Source: Desulfovibrio sp.
GTDB lineage: Bacteria > Desulfobacterota > Desulfovibrionia > Desulfovibrionales > Desulfovibrionaceae
Reading direction: 5' to 3'
Assembly: GCF_019424165.1 (NCBI RefSeq)
Contig: NZ_JAHZAA010000017.1
Location: 1 to 49,619 of the forward strand
Length of the DNA stretch: 49,619 nt
Shown here: positions 8,904-17,337 of the stretch, in pieces
Numbering within the stretch: position 1 is the first letter of the stretch
Layout: every line of letters begins with the position of its first letter
Position numbers and translations under genes: made by a program
Notes under the pieces: generated by a model
Database searches by the model: none
Told to the model about the DNA's origin: nothing
The model's input: only the letters and a program-made list of their open reading frames with translations

Positions 8904-9847
8904 TGCAACGCCTTGCCCGTATATGCTCCCCCGCCGCGCGCGGCCTGTTTCTGACGCTGGCTCTGCTGTGCAGCCTGGCATTGGCTGTCGCCGCCACTGC
9001 GGCCGAAGGCGGCAAAAGCAGCGTGACCATCCTTACCGGCAAAGTGGTGACCACGGTTACGCGCGCCATACCCATGCCCTTTAACGGGGTGGTGGACGAA
9101 GTGCTTGTCAAACCCGGCGAAGCCGTTGAGGAAGACGCCCCGCTCATGCGCTACCACCTGCATGAAGACGCTGAACGCGCCTTGCAGCGCGAAGTTATGC
9201 AGGGGCCAAGCACAGAAAGCCTCAAGGGTCAGGTACTTGACCTTGAACGCAAGCTGGCCGAAACCATTGCCCAGCGCAACAAGGCGCGCCAGCTTGCCGC
9301 CTCGGGCCTCGGCTCCCGGCAGGCTTCCGGCCGTCTTGAAGAAGACGTGACCTCCCTGCAGCGTCGTATCGAGCTCACCACCATTACCATCAAGAAAGCT
9401 GAAAACAGCTTTGCCATCCGCCTCAAGGAACTGAGCAGCTACTTTGGACAGGAAATCAAGGAAGGCGAAATCCTGCCTGAAACCCTCACCCTGACCTCCC
9501 CCATCAAGGGGTACGTGCTCTCTCTTGACGCCACCCTCAACCCCGGCACCCTGCTGCAGGCAGGCAGCATGCCTATCAGGGTAGGGCAGCTTGACCCCGT
9601 GCTGATTCAGGTGCCTGTGTACGAGGCCGAAATCAGCGGCATCTCGGAAGGGGACAAGGTGGATGTGGAAATTCCCTCGCTCGGCAACAAGGTTTTTCCC
9701 GGTAAGGTCAATGAAATATCCTGGGTTTCCAGTGACATGAGCGTCTCAAATCCGTCCTACTACACGGTGGAGATCACTGTTCCCAACCCTGATCTGGAAC
9801 TCAAGCCCGGCTTCAAGGCCGTTGTGCGTTTCGGGGGCGGCAGGTAA
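8903..9847 (+). CDS. HlyD/RND-type periplasmic adaptor subunit
   Basis: A 314-residue membrane-fusion protein. The N-terminal hydrophobic segment followed by AATAAEGG reads as a cleavable signal peptide. Then come a half-lipoyl motif (PFNGVVDEVLVKPGE), a short coiled coil around residues 95-160, the second lipoyl half (SPIKGYVLSL) and a beta-barrel with VYEAEISGISEGD. It should bridge an inner-membrane pump to the TolC-type partner encoded just upstream. The ATG at 8903 overlaps the upstream TAA; an in-frame ATG further upstream would intrude 66 bases into the TolC gene and is not needed. No ABC, MFS or RND pump lies in the window; the next gene is a flippase. Confidence 0.85.
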   Translation: MQRLARICSPAARGLFLTLALLCSLALAVAATAAEGGKSSVTILTGKVVTTVTRAIPMPFNGVVDEVLVKPGEAVEEDAPLMRYHLHEDAERALQREVMQGPSTESLKGQVLDLERKLAETIAQRNKARQLAASGLGSRQASGRLEEDVTSLQRRIELTTITIKKAENSFAIRLKELSSYFGQEIKEGEILPETLTLTSPIKGYVLSLDATLNPGTLLQAGSMPIRVGQLDPVLIQVPVYEAEISGISEGDKVDVEIPSLGNKVFPGKVNEISWVSSDMSVSNPSYYTVEITVPNPDLELKPGFKAVVRFGGGR

Positions 9848-9856
9848 AGCCGAGGC

Positions 9857-11263
9857 ATGAAGCTCAAAAGCATCCCCCGCAGGCTCGGGTACATTCTGGG
9901 CGCGCAATGGACGCGCGACCTGGCATGGACGGCCTTTACCATATTGCTGGCCCGCCGCAGCCCGGATATTATGGGCCAGATCGTGTTGGCCCTCACGTTT
10001 GGCTATCTGGTGAAAACCATTGCTGATGTGGGGCTTAACGATTTTCTGCTGTCCACCTTCGCCCGACGTGAAGGCCGCCCCCGGGCGCTGCTCGGTGAGG
10101 TCACATGGCTCAAACTTGTTGTGCTGGTGCTGGCGCTGGTCACGACATGGCTGGTGACAGGCTGGCAGAACTACAGCCCGGAACTGCGACTCATAGTGCT
10201 CTGCATTGCCGCAGGCCTCGGTCTTGACGGCGTAAGCGACTCCTTTTTTGCCCTGTGCCAGGCCCGTGGGCGGCAGGATGTCGAAATGCGCATCCGCGTG
10301 CCTTCGGCCCTCATCGGCATCGGCTTTGGCATTGCGTGCGTGATTATGGGCGCGCCGCCCATTGTCATCGCTCTGTACAAACCCATCGAATCCGTACTCT
10401 GCATCCTTTTCGCGCTGGTAGCGCTCGGACGCAATCCCCTGACCGGCGTCGGCAAGGCCGGTATGTTAGACCTTGCGCGCCAGATGAAGCACGGCCTTAT
10501 TTTTACCTGCATGGCCGCCTGCGCCATGTTCTACAACAAGATCAACGTTATTTTTCTCAAGCAGTACGGGGGCAATGCCGATGTGGGCGGGTACGGCGTT
10601 GCCTGGGAAACCATTGAGGGACTCTCGGTTCTGGTTTCCAGCGCCCTGCTGGGCAAGGTTATATTTCCCCTGCTGGCCAGACACTGGCAACAAGACAAGG
10701 CGGCCTTCAGCCAGTTGGCGGGCCAGACAGCCCGGACACTGTGGGCGGCGGCCCTGCCCATAATTTTTCTTATCTGTGTGGAAAGCGACCGTTTTTTGCC
10801 TTTCATCTACGGGCAAAACTATGAAAGCGCCGTCCGCGCCCAGCAATTGCTCACCCCGTGCCTGGCTACAGCCTTTCTGCACAATCTGGCAGCCTATGCC
10901 ATGATTGGCATGCGCCGTCATCGTCTGCTGCTGGCCTTTTATGTGAGCGGGCTTGTGCTCAACATTGTCTGCTGCTTTACGCTCATTCCGGCCCAGCCTC
11001 TGGAAGGCGCTGCCCTGTCGTTGACCATCACCAAGGTGTGGGTCGCCATTCTGACTGTGGGGTTTTTCCAGTGGGCCGCCCGCCCCATGAGCGCAGGGCA
11101 ATGGCTGCTTATGCTGGCCGCCATCATGGTGAGCCTGGCCCTGTGGTGGTTCACCGGCAAGATGGCCCCGCGCGAGGTGGCCGAACTTGTCGGGCTTGTT
11201 CCCCTGCTGGCCCTTTTCTGGCGCTGGCGGCCGCCGCCGCCCTTTGAAAAAAAGACAGCCTGA
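9857..11263 (+). CDS. MOP-superfamily oligosaccharide/lipid flippase
   Basis: A 468-residue polytopic membrane protein with about 12 hydrophobic segments and the N-terminal pattern of polysaccharide flippases (RRLGYILGAQWTRDLAWTAF, then short loops and GQIVLALTFGYLVKTIADVGLNDF, given here in pieces: a first helix, a charged turn and a second helix). Such proteins flip lipid-linked glycans or glycolipids across the inner membrane. It starts nine bases after the adaptor stop and closes the rightward operon. With a glycosyltransferase in the divergent operon, a lipid-linked or glycolipid substrate is plausible. A Wzx-type O-antigen role is the main alternative, but no polymerase or ligase is nearby. 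Confidence 0.8.
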   Translation: MKLKSIPRRLGYILGAQWTRDLAWTAFTILLARRSPDIMGQIVLALTFGYLVKTIADVGLNDFLLSTFARREGRPRALLGEVTWLKLVVLVLALVTTWLVTGWQNYSPELRLIVLCIAAGLGLDGVSDSFFALCQARGRQDVEMRIRVPSALIGIGFGIACVIMGAPPIVIALYKPIESVLCILFALVALGRNPLTGVGKAGMLDLARQMKHGLIFTCMAACAMFYNKINVIFLKQYGGNADVGGYGVAWETIEGLSVLVSSALLGKVIFPLLARHWQQDKAAFSQLAGQTARTLWAAALPIIFLICVESDRFLPFIYGQNYESAVRAQQLLTPCLATAFLHNLAAYAMIGMRRHRLLLAFYVSGLVLNIVCCFTLIPAQPLEGAALSLTITKVWVAILTVGFFQWAARPMSAGQWLLMLAAIMVSLALWWFTGKMAPREVAELVGLVPLLALFWRWRPPPPFEKKTA

Positions 11264-11505
11264 CCCACAAACCGTTTTCCGACGAACCTTACGGCCGGGC
11301 GACTCCGCCTGCCCGGCTGCAACAAGCGACCATCGCAACCGCTGCTGTGCCGCCGGGCGTTGCCGCATCAAGCGGTGACTCCGGCCCGGTAACCTTTCCT
11401 TTTTCCATTTCTGCCTGGCCGCGCGTTGACGCGAGCATCCTGCTACGCGTAGTATGTGTCCATAATCCATGAAAAGACATGGCAAAGAACCTCTCAAGGG
11501 GCAGC
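11264..11505. promoter_or_regulatory. Intergenic region with hairpin and sigma-70-type promoter
   Basis: After the flippase stop there is a 7-bp hairpin (GCCGGGC at 11294-11300 with GCCCGGC at 11311-11317) without a T-run, a weak terminator candidate. Nearer the next gene is a promoter-like pair, TTGACG at 11426-11431 and TAGTAT at 11450-11455, with an 18-bp spacer. The palindrome CTACGCGTAG (11443-11452) overlaps the -10 element. The pair would serve the Fe-S/cytochrome b operon. Confidence 0.5.
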
Positions 11506-12504
11506 ATGGCAAAGGATTTTTTACCAGAACGCAGACGCCTGCTCAAAGGGCTGACATCGGCCGTGGGGGCCGCCGGTCTTGGGTTCGCAGGCCTTCAGCC
11601 CGCCCAGGGCATGGCCCTGCGCCTGTCCACCGACGATGTGAACTGCTGTACCATTATTGACGTGGACCGTTGCACCGGCTGCGGCGCTTGCGTCAATGCC
11701 TGCCGCGAGCGCAACCTTGCCCGCCTGCCGGTACCGCACAAGCCCATTCCCCAGCCAGTTCCCTCCTGGAAGCCTGTTGCCGACTGGTCCGACCGGCAGG
11801 ATGTGACAAACCGCCTTACCCCGTACAACTGGCTGTATATCCAGTCCTGCACTCTTTCCGGCCACCGCGAGGGACACAAGGTGTTCATGCCGCGCCGCTG
11901 CCTGCACTGCCTTAATCCCCAGTGTGTGAGCCTGTGCCCTTCCGGCGCGGCCCGGCAAAGCCCGCAGGGGGCTGCATACATTGATGAATCCATGTGCCTG
12001 GGAGATGGCCCCTGCCACCGGGCCTGCCCATGGGGCATTCCCCAGCGCCAGTCAGGCGTCGGCCCTTACCTCAAACTCGCGCCCCGCTATATCGGCTATG
12101 GTCTTGTATTCAAATGCGATTATTGCCGGGACTTGCTGGCGCAGGGGCAGACGCCCGTGTGCGTGTCAGCCTGTCCGTCCGGGGCGCAAAGCATCGGCCC
12201 GCGCAACAAGATGGTGGCCCGCGCAAAAGAAATGGCGAGCCTGCGGCGGGGAGAGCTTTTCGGCCTTGCGGAAAACGGCGGAACCAACACCATCTACGTT
12301 TCTTCGGTCCCTTTCAGGGACATTGAAGCCGCCATGCTGCAGCAGGAACAGGTAGACTTCGGGCAGCCGAGCCTGCGTCCGGCCCGATCCAGTATGGAGA
12401 AAGAAAACAGCCTGTTTGATATAGTGCTGGCTGCCCCTCTGGCCGGAGCCGCCCTTGCTTCATTGCGCCTGTGGCGCGATCGGAAAAAGGAGCGCAAGCC
12501 ATGA
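11506..12504 (+). CDS. Tat-exported multi-[4Fe-4S] ferredoxin-like electron-transfer subunit
   Basis: A 332-residue protein starting with a twin-arginine signal (ERRRLLKGL and a hydrophobic stretch), so it is exported folded to the periplasm. It has four cysteine clusters of the DmsB/HybA/PhsB type: CTGCGACVNAC, CLHCLNPQCVSLC, CLGDGPCHRAC and CDYC with a distal CVSAC. A C-terminal hydrophobic segment followed by RLWRDRKK would anchor it in the membrane, as in HybA. The start at 11506 is chosen because AAGGGG precedes it; in-frame ATG 11479 would put 9 residues before the signal. Its stop overlaps the cytochrome gene (ATGA). No molybdopterin or hydrogenase catalytic subunit is adjacent. Confidence 0.85.
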   Translation: MAKDFLPERRRLLKGLTSAVGAAGLGFAGLQPAQGMALRLSTDDVNCCTIIDVDRCTGCGACVNACRERNLARLPVPHKPIPQPVPSWKPVADWSDRQDVTNRLTPYNWLYIQSCTLSGHREGHKVFMPRRCLHCLNPQCVSLCPSGAARQSPQGAAYIDESMCLGDGPCHRACPWGIPQRQSGVGPYLKLAPRYIGYGLVFKCDYCRDLLAQGQTPVCVSACPSGAQSIGPRNKMVARAKEMASLRRGELFGLAENGGTNTIYVSSVPFRDIEAAMLQQEQVDFGQPSLRPARSSMEKENSLFDIVLAAPLAGAALASLRLWRDRKKERKP

Positions 12505-13022
12505 CACGCATGATACGCTCGCAGTACCGGGACCGGAGCCTTTTTTCCGGCCTGTTTCATATGCTGTGGGCTGCAAGCCTGGCAGTCGCAGCGTTTTCCG
12601 GCCTGGCCCATTTGCCTTTTGCCGTGCGCTACGGCCTGGTGGACTGGGACAACCGTGCTCCCCTGTGGCACTACTATGCAGCTGCGGCCCTGCTCATGCT
12701 CAGCACCTACGCCGTTATCATCTGGTGGCGGCAGGGCCGGAAATATTTGCGCCTCACCCTTGGGGGATGCCTGCGGGCGGCGCTGCTGGGCGTCCTTATT
12801 CTCAGCGGCCTGACCCTGGTGCTGCACAATCTTCCTGATGTGGCTTTTTTTGGTAAAGCCTACGCCGTGATCAAACTCTGCCACCTGTTTTGCGCACTCA
12901 TACTTGTGCCGGTTCTGCTGGTGCAGATATGTCTGCGTCTGACCGGGCGCTCGCCCTGCCTCATATCCCGCGGGGCTTCCGCAGCACAAGGAACGCAGCC
13001 CTCGCCGCCACAGGGTAATTGA
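12501..13022 (+). CDS. Membrane cytochrome b (FdhI/HybB-type small subunit)
   Basis: A 173-residue membrane protein with four hydrophobic segments and histidines placed like the haem ligands of formate-dehydrogenase gamma-type cytochrome b (SGLFHMLW in helix 1, LWHYYAAA in helix 2, KLCHLFCALI in helix 4). It would exchange electrons between the quinone pool and the periplasmic Fe-S protein encoded just before it. The ATG at 12501 lies inside the upstream stop (ATGA). An in-frame upstream ATG at 12471 is rejected because it lies 30 bases inside the Fe-S gene. The tail after residue 150 is polar and Pro/Ser-rich. Haem-ligand assignment is by position only. Confidence 0.75.
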   Translation: MTRMIRSQYRDRSLFSGLFHMLWAASLAVAAFSGLAHLPFAVRYGLVDWDNRAPLWHYYAAAALLMLSTYAVIIWWRQGRKYLRLTLGGCLRAALLGVLILSGLTLVLHNLPDVAFFGKAYAVIKLCHLFCALILVPVLLVQICLRLTGRSPCLISRGASAAQGTQPSPPQGN

Positions 13023-13671
13023 AAGGCCTGGGGTGCGAGTACGCCCGGGCAATGAGGGAAAAGGCTTGTCTTCGGCAAGGAGGCTTGCCGTCCAGCGGGG
13101 AAAGGACTTGCCCTGCGGCAGGTTCGTTATTTTCGGTCTTGCAACGGACCCGGATTTTTCAGGCAAGGCGAAAGCGATGGATGGTATTGCGCGGCGCGCA
13201 GGGAGATCACCCGAACGAAGCGAGGGAAGCTCCCGCAGCAGCGGCCGTGCAGCCCTCGCGGAATTACGGAAGCAGGTAGGCCCAGCAGGATTGCCCGGAG
13301 TGAGTGCAGATGTGGCCTTGAGGATCGATGGAATGTGGAAGGCCCAGCGGAGGTGCTTCGAGGGGGATGCAAGGGGGGCCGAGAAGGGGGCGCAGCCCCG
13401 TAACCGGCCCCACCTTGCCGCACGCCGCGCAGGCGGCCCAAATAACAAACAAAGAAAAAGCCTTCGCGCCCGCGGGGCGACAAAAAACCTCTCTCAAAGG
13501 ACAAGCTCTTTCCCACCCCAGCCTGTGTAGCGCAAAGCCGTCCACGGCATAGCGCCCCCCAGCGGGGCGGCAAAACTCCCATCCCAAAGGGCAAGCCTTT
13601 TTTCTCTCAATCCCTGCGGATCACGCAATACCGCACGCCGCGCGGCAGTCCCCGCGCCGCAGAGGCGGCCT
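13023..13671. repeat. 649-bp non-coding stretch with degenerate direct and inverted repeats
   Basis: No convincing gene is present; the open frames here lack family signatures and ribosome binding sites. Instead there is an imperfect direct repeat of about 50 bp: 13466-13515 (GCGCCCGCGGGGCGAC, then CAAAGGACAAGCTCTTTCCC) and 13552-13607 (GCGCCCCCCAGCGGGGCGGC, then CAAAGGGCAAGCCTTTTTTC). A reverse-complement-like version sits at 13055-13102 and contains a perfect hairpin CGGCAAG-GAGG-CTTGCCG. The stretch separates the cytochrome gene from argJ, which converge here. Confidence 0.5.
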
Positions 13672-14859
13672 TTATGAACGGTAATCCGCATTTTCCGTCA
13701 CATATTCATGCCCAAGATCCGAAGCCTTGAAAGCATATGAGCCAGAGCCGCCGCCCAGATCAATATCCACCTGTACATCCGCGCCCTTGAGCCGCTCGGT
13801 GAGTACGGCTTCCTGGTCTTCATTGACCGGGCAGCCCTTGCGGAAGCGTTCAATGCCGCAGAGCTTCATGCTCACCGCCGCCGGATCAAACCTGGCCCCG
13901 CTGTAGCCCACGGCCGTCACAATACGGCCCCAGTTGGCGTCTCCGCCATAAATGGCTGTCTTGACCAGTTGTGAATGCCCCACGCTACGGGCCACCAGTT
14001 CGGCATCTGCGTCGTTTTCCGCCCCGTTGACCGTAATGTGAATAACCTTGCGTGCGCCTTCGCCGTCCTTGACCAGCATGTACGATACCTGCCCCAGAAT
14101 GGCCGTAAGCGCATCTTCAAGCAGAGCGATGTCTTCCGGCCCCTGTGCAGCCACCCCTGAGGCTCCGTTGGCAAGCCCCAGAATGGTGTCGTTGGTGGAG
14201 GTGTCGCCATCCACGCTCACCCGGTTAAAGGTCCTGTTCACGGCGCGGCCAAACATGGCCTGCCAGGGTTCGGCGGCTACCTGCGCGTCTGTCAGGGCCA
14301 CGCAGAGCATGGTTGCCATGTTGGGGCAGATCATGCCGGCCCCCTTGGCCATAACCGTCAGGCGCACTGTTCCGCCGGCAAGCGCCACCTCGCGCGTGGC
14401 AAACTTGGGGAAAGCGTCGGTCGTCATGAAGGCGCGGGTAAAGCCCTCGGCATCGCGACTGCCAAGGCTTTGTACCAGCGCAGGAACAGCATCAAGCCAA
14501 AGATCCATTTTGAGATGCGCGCCCACAACACCCGTGGAAAGAGGCAGGATTTCATCCTGCGCAAGCCCGGTAAGGCCAGCCACCATAGCCTGGGTAGCAC
14601 GACAGTTGGCAAGGCCCTCATCGCCGGTGCAGGCATTGGCCTGCCCCGCATTGGCAAGCACGGCGCGAACTGCGCGCCCGCGGGCCAGAATTTCCTGACA
14701 AACCAGCACAGGTGCCGCCTTGAAAAGATTTTGCGTAAACATGGCTGCCAGCACAGCGGGTGTATCGGAAACAATAAGGCCCAGGTCGTCGCGGCCTGCT
14801 TTCTTGAAGTTGGCTGCCGCGGCCCCGGCCCTGAAACCTTTGGGCAAATCATTCTGCAT
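13672..14859 (-). CDS. argJ: Bifunctional glutamate N-acetyltransferase / N-acetylglutamate synthase
   Basis: A 395-residue ArgJ, which moves the acetyl group from N-acetylornithine to glutamate in arginine synthesis. It matures by self-cleavage before a threonine, here T183 in PNMATML. Other family marks are STGVVG, KGAGMICPN and DGDTSTND near the oxyanion and substrate sites. The start at 14859 is preferred over 14874 because GAGGAG stands five to eight bases upstream. It is transcribed leftward, convergent with the cytochrome operon and 321 bp downstream of fusA. No other arginine gene is adjacent. Whether it is mono- or bifunctional cannot be decided from the sequence. Confidence 0.95.
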   Translation of the reverse strand: MQNDLPKGFRAGAAAANFKKAGRDDLGLIVSDTPAVLAAMFTQNLFKAAPVLVCQEILARGRAVRAVLANAGQANACTGDEGLANCRATQAMVAGLTGLAQDEILPLSTGVVGAHLKMDLWLDAVPALVQSLGSRDAEGFTRAFMTTDAFPKFATREVALAGGTVRLTVMAKGAGMICPNMATMLCVALTDAQVAAEPWQAMFGRAVNRTFNRVSVDGDTSTNDTILGLANGASGVAAQGPEDIALLEDALTAILGQVSYMLVKDGEGARKVIHITVNGAENDADAELVARSVGHSQLVKTAIYGGDANWGRIVTAVGYSGARFDPAAVSMKLCGIERFRKGCPVNEDQEAVLTERLKGADVQVDIDLGGGSGSYAFKASDLGHEYVTENADYRS

Positions 14860-15180
14860 GAACGTTCTCCTCAAAAAAGTATGCCGTCGGCATCAATGCC
14901 GGACGACTGCACCGAAAGCCCGGTGCTGCGCGCCATTCGCTGCTTTCGCTTAGCACAGGCACGGTGGCCCGGACTGGAATTTTCCGGCAGCGGCGCCTGC
15001 CGCGCGCCTGTGCCGGACTGTTTGCAACAAAGCACCCAAGCGCAAAAAACAAAAGGAAGGACCCCGCACCTGTGCGCCGGATATCCTTCCCCGGCCTTCG
15101 CTGCCAGTGGGCGGCAGCAGCCTGCCCGTGACGCGAAGGACAAGGGCGGGCGCTCCGAGGAACGCCCGCCCGCATAATGC
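14860..15180. other. Intergenic region between fusA and argJ
   Basis: A 321-bp gap with no gene. It holds the fusA-proximal hairpin described separately and GAGGAG before argJ. A clear argJ promoter was not found. There is a GGAAGGAC...GTCCTT-like pair (15054-15142) that may form a larger fold. Confidence 0.4.
15144..15171 (-). terminator. Probable terminator of the str operon
   Basis: A 9-bp perfect stem GGGCGGGCG (15144-15152) / CGCCCGCCC (15163-15171) lies directly after the fusA stop on the minus strand. The following minus-strand bases are TTGTCC, a weak T-tract, so termination may be partial. Confidence 0.5.
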
Positions 15181-17229
15181 CTATGTCCTGCTTTTCTGAA
15201 TTTCTTCAGAAATGGCCTGGGGCACTTTTTCGTAATGGTCAAACTGCATGGTGAAGGTGGCGCGGCCCTGAGTGCGCGAGCGCAGGTCAGTGGCATAGCC
15301 GAACATGGCGGACAGCGGCACCTGAGCGCGCACGCTCTGCGCGCCGCCGGCGCGGGCTTCCATGCTCTGCACGCGGCCACGGCGGCCGTTGAGGTCGCCC
15401 ATGACGTCGCCGAGGTATTCTTCGGGCGTCACCACTTCCACGTCCATGATGGGTTCAAGCAGCACGGGGCTGGCCTTGTGCATGGCGTCCTTGATAGCCA
15501 TGGAGCCTGCCACGTAGAAGGCCTGTTCCGACGAGTCCACTTCGTGGTAGGAGCCGAAGACCAGATTGACCTTCACGTCCACCACGGGGAAGCCGGCCAG
15601 AACACCGGACTTCAGGGCGTCGCTGATGCCCTTGTCCACCGGGTTGATGTATTCCTTGGGAATGACACCACCGGTGATGGAGTTGATGAACTCATATCCC
15701 TTGCCCGGATTGGGTTCGACTTCAATAACAACGTGGCCGTACTGGCCGTCGGACTTGGCAGGCTTGGAAATGGTTTCGCGATAGGCCACCTGGGGCTTGC
15801 CCACGTTGGCGTTCACGTTGAATTCACGGGTCAGGCGGTCAACGATGATTTCCAGATGCAGTTCGCCCATACCGGCGATGAGGGTCTGGTTGGTTTCTTC
15901 GTCGCCCTTGACGCGGAAAGAGGGGTCTTCTTTGGCGAGCTTGTTGAGCGCGGCGGAAAGGGCGTCGCGGTCAGCCTTGGTCTTGGGCTCAATGGCCACT
16001 TCAATGACCGGCTCGGGGATGTTCAGCGATTCCAGAATGACCGGGCGCTTTTCATCGCACAGGGTGTCGCCGGTGGCGGCGTTCTTGAGGCCCACCAGGG
16101 CCACAATGTCGCCCGCGCCGGCCCATTTCACGTCTTCACGCTTGTTGGCGTGCATCTTGAGGATGCGGCCGATGCGCTCGCGCTTGCCGGTATTGGAGTT
16201 GTACACCGTGCTGCCGGACTCAAGGAAGCCCGAATAAATGCGGAAGAACGAAAGATGCCCGATGAAGGGGTCGGAGAACAGCTTGAACAGCAGACCGGCC
16301 AGGGGATCCTTGTCGTTGCAGTAGCATTCGACGATTTCATCTTCCTTGCCGGGCACATGGCCGGGCATGGGCGGAATGTCCACAGGCGAAGGCAGGTAAT
16401 CCACCACGGCGTCCAGCAGGGGCTGCACACCCATGTTGCGGAAAGCCGAGCCGCACATGACAGGCACGATGGAGCGGGCAATGGTAGCCTTGCGGATGCA
16501 GGAAACAATTTCCTCTTCCGTAAGGGTTTCGCCGCTCAGGTACTTTTCGAGCAGCACTTCATCTTCTTCAGCCACGGCTTCAAGCAGTTCGTGGCGCTTT
16601 TCCTCAAAGAGGTCCTGCATTTCGGCGGGCACGTCTTCAACCAGAAATTCCTGGCCCTTGCTGAGCTTGTCAAAGCGGATAGCCTTGCCGCGCACGAGGT
16701 CCACAACGCCTTCAAACTTGTCTTCAGCGCCGATGGGCAGTTCCAGCGGCACGGCCTTGGCGCCCAGGCGGTCGTGAATCATGCCCACGCAACGGAAGAA
16801 GTTGGCGCCGATGCGGTCCATCTTGTTCACGAAACAGATGCGGGGTACACCGTAGTGGTCGGCCTGGCGCCACACGGTTTCAGACTGGGGTTCAACACCG
16901 GCCACGGCGTCAAACACGCAGATGGCACCGTCAAGCACGCGCAGCGAACGTTCCACTTCAATGGTGAAGTCAACGTGGCCGGGGGTGTCGATGATGTTGA
17001 TACGGCAGTCTTTCCAGAAGCAGGTGGTGGCAGCGGAGGTAATGGTGATGCCACGCTCCTGTTCCTGCTCCATCCAGTCCATGGTGGCCTGGCCTTCGTG
17101 CGTTTCGCCAATCTTGTGGCTCACGCCGGTATAGAAAAGAATGCGCTCGGTGGTGGTGGTTTTGCCGGCGTCAATATGGGCCATGATGCCGATATTGCGC
17201 TGTTTGTCTACAGGAACGGTGCGGGACAC
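15181..17229 (-). CDS. fusA: Translation elongation factor G
   Basis: A 682-residue EF-G, the GTPase that drives ribosomal translocation. The P-loop AHIDAGKTTTTER, switch II DTPGHVDF and NKMD are all visible. The end, YEKVPQAISEEIQKSR, is the usual EF-G domain V terminus. I place the start at GTG 17229: GGAGG lies eight bases upstream, the next residues SRTVPVDKQRNIGI fit the usual EF-G N-terminus, and the upstream ATG at 17241 is itself part of that ribosome binding site. It is the third gene of the rpsL-rpsG-fusA operon. Unlike the enterobacterial str operon, tuf does not follow. Confidence 0.97.
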   Translation of the reverse strand: MSRTVPVDKQRNIGIMAHIDAGKTTTTERILFYTGVSHKIGETHEGQATMDWMEQEQERGITITSAATTCFWKDCRINIIDTPGHVDFTIEVERSLRVLDGAICVFDAVAGVEPQSETVWRQADHYGVPRICFVNKMDRIGANFFRCVGMIHDRLGAKAVPLELPIGAEDKFEGVVDLVRGKAIRFDKLSKGQEFLVEDVPAEMQDLFEEKRHELLEAVAEEDEVLLEKYLSGETLTEEEIVSCIRKATIARSIVPVMCGSAFRNMGVQPLLDAVVDYLPSPVDIPPMPGHVPGKEDEIVECYCNDKDPLAGLLFKLFSDPFIGHLSFFRIYSGFLESGSTVYNSNTGKRERIGRILKMHANKREDVKWAGAGDIVALVGLKNAATGDTLCDEKRPVILESLNIPEPVIEVAIEPKTKADRDALSAALNKLAKEDPSFRVKGDEETNQTLIAGMGELHLEIIVDRLTREFNVNANVGKPQVAYRETISKPAKSDGQYGHVVIEVEPNPGKGYEFINSITGGVIPKEYINPVDKGISDALKSGVLAGFPVVDVKVNLVFGSYHEVDSSEQAFYVAGSMAIKDAMHKASPVLLEPIMDVEVVTPEEYLGDVMGDLNGRRGRVQSMEARAGGAQSVRAQVPLSAMFGYATDLRSRTQGRATFTMQFDHYEKVPQAISEEIQKSRT

Positions 17230-17337
17230 GGGGTTATCCTCCATACTGCGGATGCGGTGTGGTGTGGTGCAAAACCGACGCCGCTTCCTTACGGATGCGG
17301 CGTCGGGATACATTCATGAGAAAATCGGGACGGCCTC

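Noticed and set aside
13033..13530. 165-codon open frame in the gap after the cytochrome gene
   Set aside because: It overlaps the degenerate repeats, has no ribosome binding site and no family pattern. Similar-length frames exist on the other strand.
15235..17319. 694-codon open frame opposite fusA
   Set aside because: It is antisense to a fully conserved EF-G gene and rich in His/Gly from reversed codons; it shows no domain signature.
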